Shown here: in pieces, positions 60,429-64,000 of the stretch
How the letters are laid out: each line of letters opens with the position of its first letter
Position numbering within the stretch: position 1 is the first letter of the stretch
Source of the DNA: Pseudomonas berkeleyensis
GTDB lineage: Bacteria > Pseudomonadota > Gammaproteobacteria > Pseudomonadales > Pseudomonadaceae
Assembly (NCBI RefSeq): GCF_014109765.1
Contig: NZ_CP059139.1
Location: forward strand, 4,795,001 to 4,859,000
Direction of reading: 5' to 3'
Length of the DNA: 64,000 bases
The notes under the pieces: model-generated
Seen by the model: the letters and a program-made list of their open reading frames with translations, nothing else
Databases searched by the model: none
What the model was told of the DNA's origin: nothing
Translations under genes and position numbers: made by a program

Positions 60429-62291
60429 TCAGACCCAGACGCCGAACGGATAGGCGCCGCCCACGGCACGGGTCACAACATGGATTTCACGAGTAACGGG
60501 GTGGTAGGTCGCGCGGATCAACGCACGGTTAGCGTCATCGCTGCCTGTATCGGCATTGGCCATCGTGGCTTGCGGCGCAAAAAAACTGGGCGACCGCGCG
60601 AAGGTCGGGGCCGTGCCCGTGGCAGCGGAATAAAGCTCATAGCGGCCGGTGATGACGTTATTGCTTAGCCGCTGCACTGCGTAATCTGTCCGGCTATACG
60701 GCCCAGGCGTTGCAGCCTGCTCGACAAACGAGACGGCGACTCGGTGCCACGTCCAATTCACTAGCGGGGCATCTGTGATCTCTGCCCCCGACCGCTCCGC
60801 CACCACGGCACCATCGAGCGCTGTGGAGGATGACCAGTGCCAGGTGGCGTGGATTGGCACGCCACCTTGAGGAGGCCAGGCGGCTTGACCGCCGCTACCG
60901 AGCCAGAACCTGGTGGTAGCAGAGCCGGCCAGGAAGTCCACGGTCACCGGGCCGAGCCCGCCCCAGAAGCCTCCAAGCACGCCAGTGTTCCAGGTGTACT
61001 CGCCCAGTAACTCAAACTGGTTTTCGAAGGTCTGCAACAGCTCGCTGCCGCGCTTAATACGCAGCACGCTGCTCACCCGCTCATGGGAGCGGTACTCAAG
61101 CACCGCATTTACATTGCCGGTGGCACCGTCTGCGGGTGAGCGATTCGCTTCGATGTGCCAGCTACCGGAAAAGCTGGCGCCAGCCAACCCGTACTCGCGC
61201 ACGACGGTAGATTCCCAGTCTGCTGTGAACTCGACAATTTGGTCTGCATCGTCAAAAAGCAGGGCGATGATTCGCCCCTGAACCTCGCGCTCCCCCTGGT
61301 CTGAGCCGAGCGAGACCACAAGCTCATGCGTGAGCGAGCCTGGCGGTCGACTACCTGGGGGAACCAGCGAATAGCCGCTGACGACAATATCGGCCTCAGC
61401 GTGTGTGACCGCCCCGGCGCCGTTCAACTGTAGGTCTGTCACCGTTACGTCGAAGCTCGGCTCTACAACCGCAGGCGCTATGCTGCCGGTATGGGTTGAG
61501 CTGAATTGCCCTAACGTCTGAGAGCGAGAACGCAGCACCTCAAGCGTCACGGCAATGTCCTGGTCAGTGCCTGCAACGCTCAACATCAAGAATCCATAGG
61601 GCAGATCACGGCGGTCATTGATGTACGTGACAGACGGATAGAGGCCGATGATCAACTGCCGCCCGGCGCTCGATATGTTTGCGACCCGCATATACAAGAG
61701 GGTGCTGCCCTGGGGCGTTCCAGCAAAATCCGCTAGGCCCGCTGGGTTGGCTTGGCCGATATCCACAAGCGAGGCGCTAACCGTCCAAGGTTCAACCGGC
61801 TCTGCCCCCAGCTCGCCAAAGGGCCGAACAGTAAATGCCAGGCTGGCCGAGCCGCTTTGCGAGAGCTGGCCGCCCCATGGACTTGGGTAAAACTCTGCGG
61901 GCTGGATGAGCCAGCGCTTACCTTCATCGTCAACATAGACCCAGCCCCTTAATGGGTGCCCGAATAGACCCGGCCCCATACCTGACAGCAGGGCATAGTT
62001 CTGCCACACACGCCCGGCCGCCGTTTCGGCTTGCAGCTCCTGCGCCTCCCAATCCAACTCGGGCACGCCAGGAACACGCAGCAGATGCGTATCGCCAAAA
62101 TCCTCGACGTGGCGCTCGGGAATGACGCGAAGTGAGTCCATGTAGCCTTCCGGCAATGGCCAAAGTTGCTCGCCAACCTTGCGGCGTTCAACACCAGCAA
62201 AGCTGGCGACGAGGCCGTGGACGGTGCAACCAAATGCGTCTGGCTCGTCCAAAGGATGATCCAAAAGATCATCAAGAAATATCTCTGTCAT
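60429..62291 (-). CDS. Large phage-like structural protein
   Basis: A 620-residue protein with no name I can assign. It is beta-rich with many Gly, Ser and Thr residues, few cysteines and no membrane segment. It has repeated WTVSASLVDIG-like and TVTDLQLNGAG-like strands, consistent with a tail or particle-surface protein. A lectin/jelly-roll-like stretch is possible around residues 380-560 (YRSHERVSSVLRIKRGSELL, and the Trp-rich ATWHWSSSTALDG). ATG 62291 overlaps the upstream stop as ATGA; an upstream in-frame start would enter that gene. Confidence 0.62.
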   Translation of the reverse strand: MTEIFLDDLLDHPLDEPDAFGCTVHGLVASFAGVERRKVGEQLWPLPEGYMDSLRVIPERHVEDFGDTHLLRVPGVPELDWEAQELQAETAAGRVWQNYALLSGMGPGLFGHPLRGWVYVDDEGKRWLIQPAEFYPSPWGGQLSQSGSASLAFTVRPFGELGAEPVEPWTVSASLVDIGQANPAGLADFAGTPQGSTLLYMRVANISSAGRQLIIGLYPSVTYINDRRDLPYGFLMLSVAGTDQDIAVTLEVLRSRSQTLGQFSSTHTGSIAPAVVEPSFDVTVTDLQLNGAGAVTHAEADIVVSGYSLVPPGSRPPGSLTHELVVSLGSDQGEREVQGRIIALLFDDADQIVEFTADWESTVVREYGLAGASFSGSWHIEANRSPADGATGNVNAVLEYRSHERVSSVLRIKRGSELLQTFENQFELLGEYTWNTGVLGGFWGGLGPVTVDFLAGSATTRFWLGSGGQAAWPPQGGVPIHATWHWSSSTALDGAVVAERSGAEITDAPLVNWTWHRVAVSFVEQAATPGPYSRTDYAVQRLSNNVITGRYELYSAATGTAPTFARSPSFFAPQATMANADTGSDDANRALIRATYHPVTREIHVVTRAVGGAYPFGVWV

Positions 62292-62632
62292 AGCGGCGGC
62301 TCTGCCCACTGGTTGACCACTTCGGCGCCATTGGCATCGACCTGGTGCGTCTGCTTGATAGGGCGATAACGGAATGACAGGAGTCCATCAACAGACGACA
62401 AGGTGCGAGCGCCCCAACGCTCACGGGAGTTGTAGTCCTGCTCGATCAAGGGGCTGGCGACGCCGCCACTCGGTGGCAGTTCGTTGGCGTGATCATCCCA
62501 GTTGCCACGCCCCTTCTTGGCAGCTACAGCTCCCTTGGGCTCAACAGGGCTGAGCGCTTTACCGCGACCAGATGCCGGGTTAACCAATCGCTTCAGGTCG
62601 CTGACAGCGCGTTCACTTTGCACCGTCTTCAT
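62288..62632 (-). CDS. Small phage-like hypothetical protein
   Basis: A 114-residue basic protein, rich in Lys, Arg, Gly and Pro in its first half (NPASGRGKALSPVEPKGAVA) and probably disordered there. The second half, about residues 60-105, includes NSRERWGARTLSSVDGLLSF. Not recognised. It sits between two large genes with one-base and four-base overlaps, so it belongs to the same transcript and is unlikely to be spurious. Confidence 0.55.
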   Translation of the reverse strand: MKTVQSERAVSDLKRLVNPASGRGKALSPVEPKGAVAAKKGRGNWDDHANELPPSGGVASPLIEQDYNSRERWGARTLSSVDGLLSFRYRPIKQTHQVDANGAEVVNQWAEPPL

Positions 62633-64000
62633 CAGCTCAGCTCCAGAGGGTCGCTATCTGCCGAAACCCGGTAAGTGGCCGCAATGGCAACCTTCAATTC
62701 ATCACGCAGCTCTGCCGCTATCTCAGGGGCCGTCAACTGAAACCGGCGCGGGAACGCGTCAAGCACAGGGTCAAAGTTGTCGTAGTTGCCCGAGAAGCCA
62801 TCCAGCTCCTCGTCATACTCAGGCAAGCCAGGTCGGCGCCCCATCTGGGTCGGCAGACTCTGTGCGATAGGGTTCATCGGCTCAGGTTCTGGCTGTGGTT
62901 CGTATGAGTGAGCGGGAGGAATCAGCGGGTCGGACGCCTCGCCGCCCAAGCGCATAAGGGCAATGGTCAGCGTGGTAACAGGTGCGCCTGATAGGTCGAA
63001 CTCGTCGACAATTCGGCAGCAGCGAGCGCGTGCTAGATACCCTTGATCCTCGATAAACAATGTCTGTCCCAGCTCAACCCCGAGAACCATGCTGGTTGGT
63101 TCGCGCCAGGTCACCAGCGTCTGGTTGTGGGCGCGGAGGATCTCGACACGCCCACGGGCCAGCATGCAGCGGATAACTAGCTGTCGACGGGGCTCGTCAA
63201 GAATGTCCTCATGCCCTGTGATGCCGTCCGTGATGGGGTCGGACTCCCAGGCAGTGGATCGCTCCGTTTCCACTTCGTAGGAGGCCGAGTCCCGGCTGTA
63301 AACCTCACCCACGTCCTCGATGCTGGCCGGTGCCTCCAGGCGCAGCGTGTAGGTCTCTGTGACGGTCTGCGACCAGCGCCGCGCACCAACCCAAGAGCCG
63401 CCCAGCAAAAGCGATGGAAAATTGTTGATCCACGGTATGCCGGTGCCGCATGGGTTGGGTGTGCTCGGTGGCAAGCGATACCAATTGGGGTTAATGATGG
63501 TCTGCCCGGAACCCTCAACCGCCGCCTGCACCATCTCGATGTTCGGCAACTCACCTGAGTTACCACGCCACACGCAAAAGCCTGGCAGCCCGGTTTGCCC
63601 GGCTGTGTCCAGGTGCTGCCAGTAATAGCTTTTATTCAACTGCCGCAACCGTGCGAACCGAACGGCGACCGTCAACTCGACAACATTGATGAGCTGATCG
63701 AGGTCGGCATAGGTGTTACTCGCAGTGTCATAAAGCGTGGTGTCCGGGCCGAAGCGCCAAGCCGGTGCGTCGCTGAACCATGGGGTTAGCCTGATATCCC
63801 CATAAACGTCAGCGTCAACACTGGCGGGAATCGTGCTTAGTCGCTCCTGCAGATACTCCCAATGAGACCGGCCGGCCAAGGGGGAAAACACGTCCTGCGT
63901 CCAGATCGCGCCGGGCGTCAGCGTGTCGATCTGCTCGATGCTCAGCGCCTCTGCCCGCTGCTGCAACTGGTCACTGCACTGGCATGAAACCAGACGACGG
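62632..64000 (-). CDS. Large phage-like protein, 5' end beyond the window
   Basis: At least 455 residues are visible; the frame is open to the window edge, so the start is not seen. The visible N-terminal part has paired cysteines (SCQCSDQLQQ). The body contains ADVYGDIRLTPWFSDAPAWR and a Trp- and Tyr-rich central part (NKSYYWQHLDTAG; CGTGIPWINNFPSLLLGGSW). A Pro/Glu linker (EPQPEPEPMNP) leads to a C-terminal segment. It is probably a phage structural or tail-module protein from context; I do not recognise a family. Confidence 0.6.
   Translation of the reverse strand, partial: RRLVSCQCSDQLQQRAEALSIEQIDTLTPGAIWTQDVFSPLAGRSHWEYLQERLSTIPASVDADVYGDIRLTPWFSDAPAWRFGPDTTLYDTASNTYADLDQLINVVELTVAVRFARLRQLNKSYYWQHLDTAGQTGLPGFCVWRGNSGELPNIEMVQAAVEGSGQTIINPNWYRLPPSTPNPCGTGIPWINNFPSLLLGGSWVGARRWSQTVTETYTLRLEAPASIEDVGEVYSRDSASYEVETERSTAWESDPITDGITGHEDILDEPRRQLVIRCMLARGRVEILRAHNQTLVTWREPTSMVLGVELGQTLFIEDQGYLARARCCRIVDEFDLSGAPVTTLTIALMRLGGEASDPLIPPAHSYEPQPEPEPMNPIAQSLPTQMGRRPGLPEYDEELDGFSGNYDNFDPVLDAFPRRFQLTAPEIAAELRDELKVAIAATYRVSADSDPLELS

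Overview
The window is a 64 kb stretch of a Pseudomonas chromosome. It is GC-rich with dense short operons, and the gene order closely follows P. aeruginosa PAO1 read from tyrZ (PA0668) down to PA0575 (locus numbers from memory). The lineage looks like P. aeruginosa or P. mendocina/oleovorans (vfr, agt locus, AmgK/MurU recycling, rpsU-dnaG-rpoD), but the species cannot be fixed from the sequence alone. Almost everything up to 59.2 kb is core genome. The last 4.8 kb, beyond a CAT-anticodon tRNA, is a phage-like structural gene block that runs off the window.

Layout. 0-6.1 kb: tyrS (partial), an M23 cell-wall peptidase with anmK, erpA, and a bactofilin / coiled-coil membrane protein / argC operon. 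6.2-15.7 kb: hemJ, a nitronate-monooxygenase-like enzyme, an exported PLP enzyme, a zinc-ribbon/DUF805 protein with a pilin-like tail, an SDR, a Ycf46-like AAA ATPase, a HIT protein overlapping an FGE-like protein that lacks the catalytic cysteines, coq7, an OsmC protein and vfr. 15.7-21.3 kb: a contiguous trpE-trpG-trpD-trpC set preceded by a 14-residue leader peptide with two Trp codons (attenuation), then rpe-gph. 21.6-29.5 kb: the agt-type uptake system (ATPase, binding protein, two permeases) with its two-component regulator agtSR. 29.5-40.9 kb: DUF3530 protein, djlA, murU-amgK, then the lptD-surA-pdxA-rsmA-apaG-apaH-glpE series. 41.1-46.7 kb: prkA-yeaH-spoVR and a DUF4136-type lipoprotein. 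46.8-59.2 kb: cca, a HPPK paralogue with folB, plsY, tsaD, rpsU-dnaG-rpoD, an RmcA-like GGDEF/EAL sensor and the tRNA. 59.4-64 kb: five minus-strand phage-type structural genes, the last one cut by the window edge.

Functional links. AnmK at one end and AmgK-MurU in the middle are three steps of the MurNAc recycling route that returns anhydro-muropeptide sugar to UDP-MurNAc. LptD (LPS export) lies directly upstream of and overlaps surA, the periplasmic chaperone that helps fold it. PrkA, YeaH and SpoVR form the conserved stationary-phase/stress module whose biochemical purpose is still poorly defined. AgtSR probably senses an amino-acid-like or cell-wall-derived ligand with its periplasmic domain and controls the neighbouring transporter.

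Structure outside the genes. Several dispersed palindromic repeats are present: a REP family (TGTAGGAGCGG type) at 19.9 and 49.6 kb; GTAGGGTGC-type palindromes at 26.3 and 48.0 kb; a GTAGCCCGGATGCAATCCGG palindrome at 46.7 kb; a CCCTCTCCCGC repeat inside the agt operon; and a 138-193 bp MITE-like element at 21.4 and 43.1 kb. Three genes (agtR, the DUF4136-type lipoprotein gene, the HPPK paralogue) take their TAG stop codon from the tip of such a palindrome. Compared with PAO1, the pyocin cluster between trpE and trpG and speD beside coq7 are both missing. I found no clear, wholly undescribed multi-gene defence or metabolic system. The least-explained items are the repeat/stop-codon overlaps, the pilin-like tail, the degenerate FGE-like gene and the unrecognised phage structural block.
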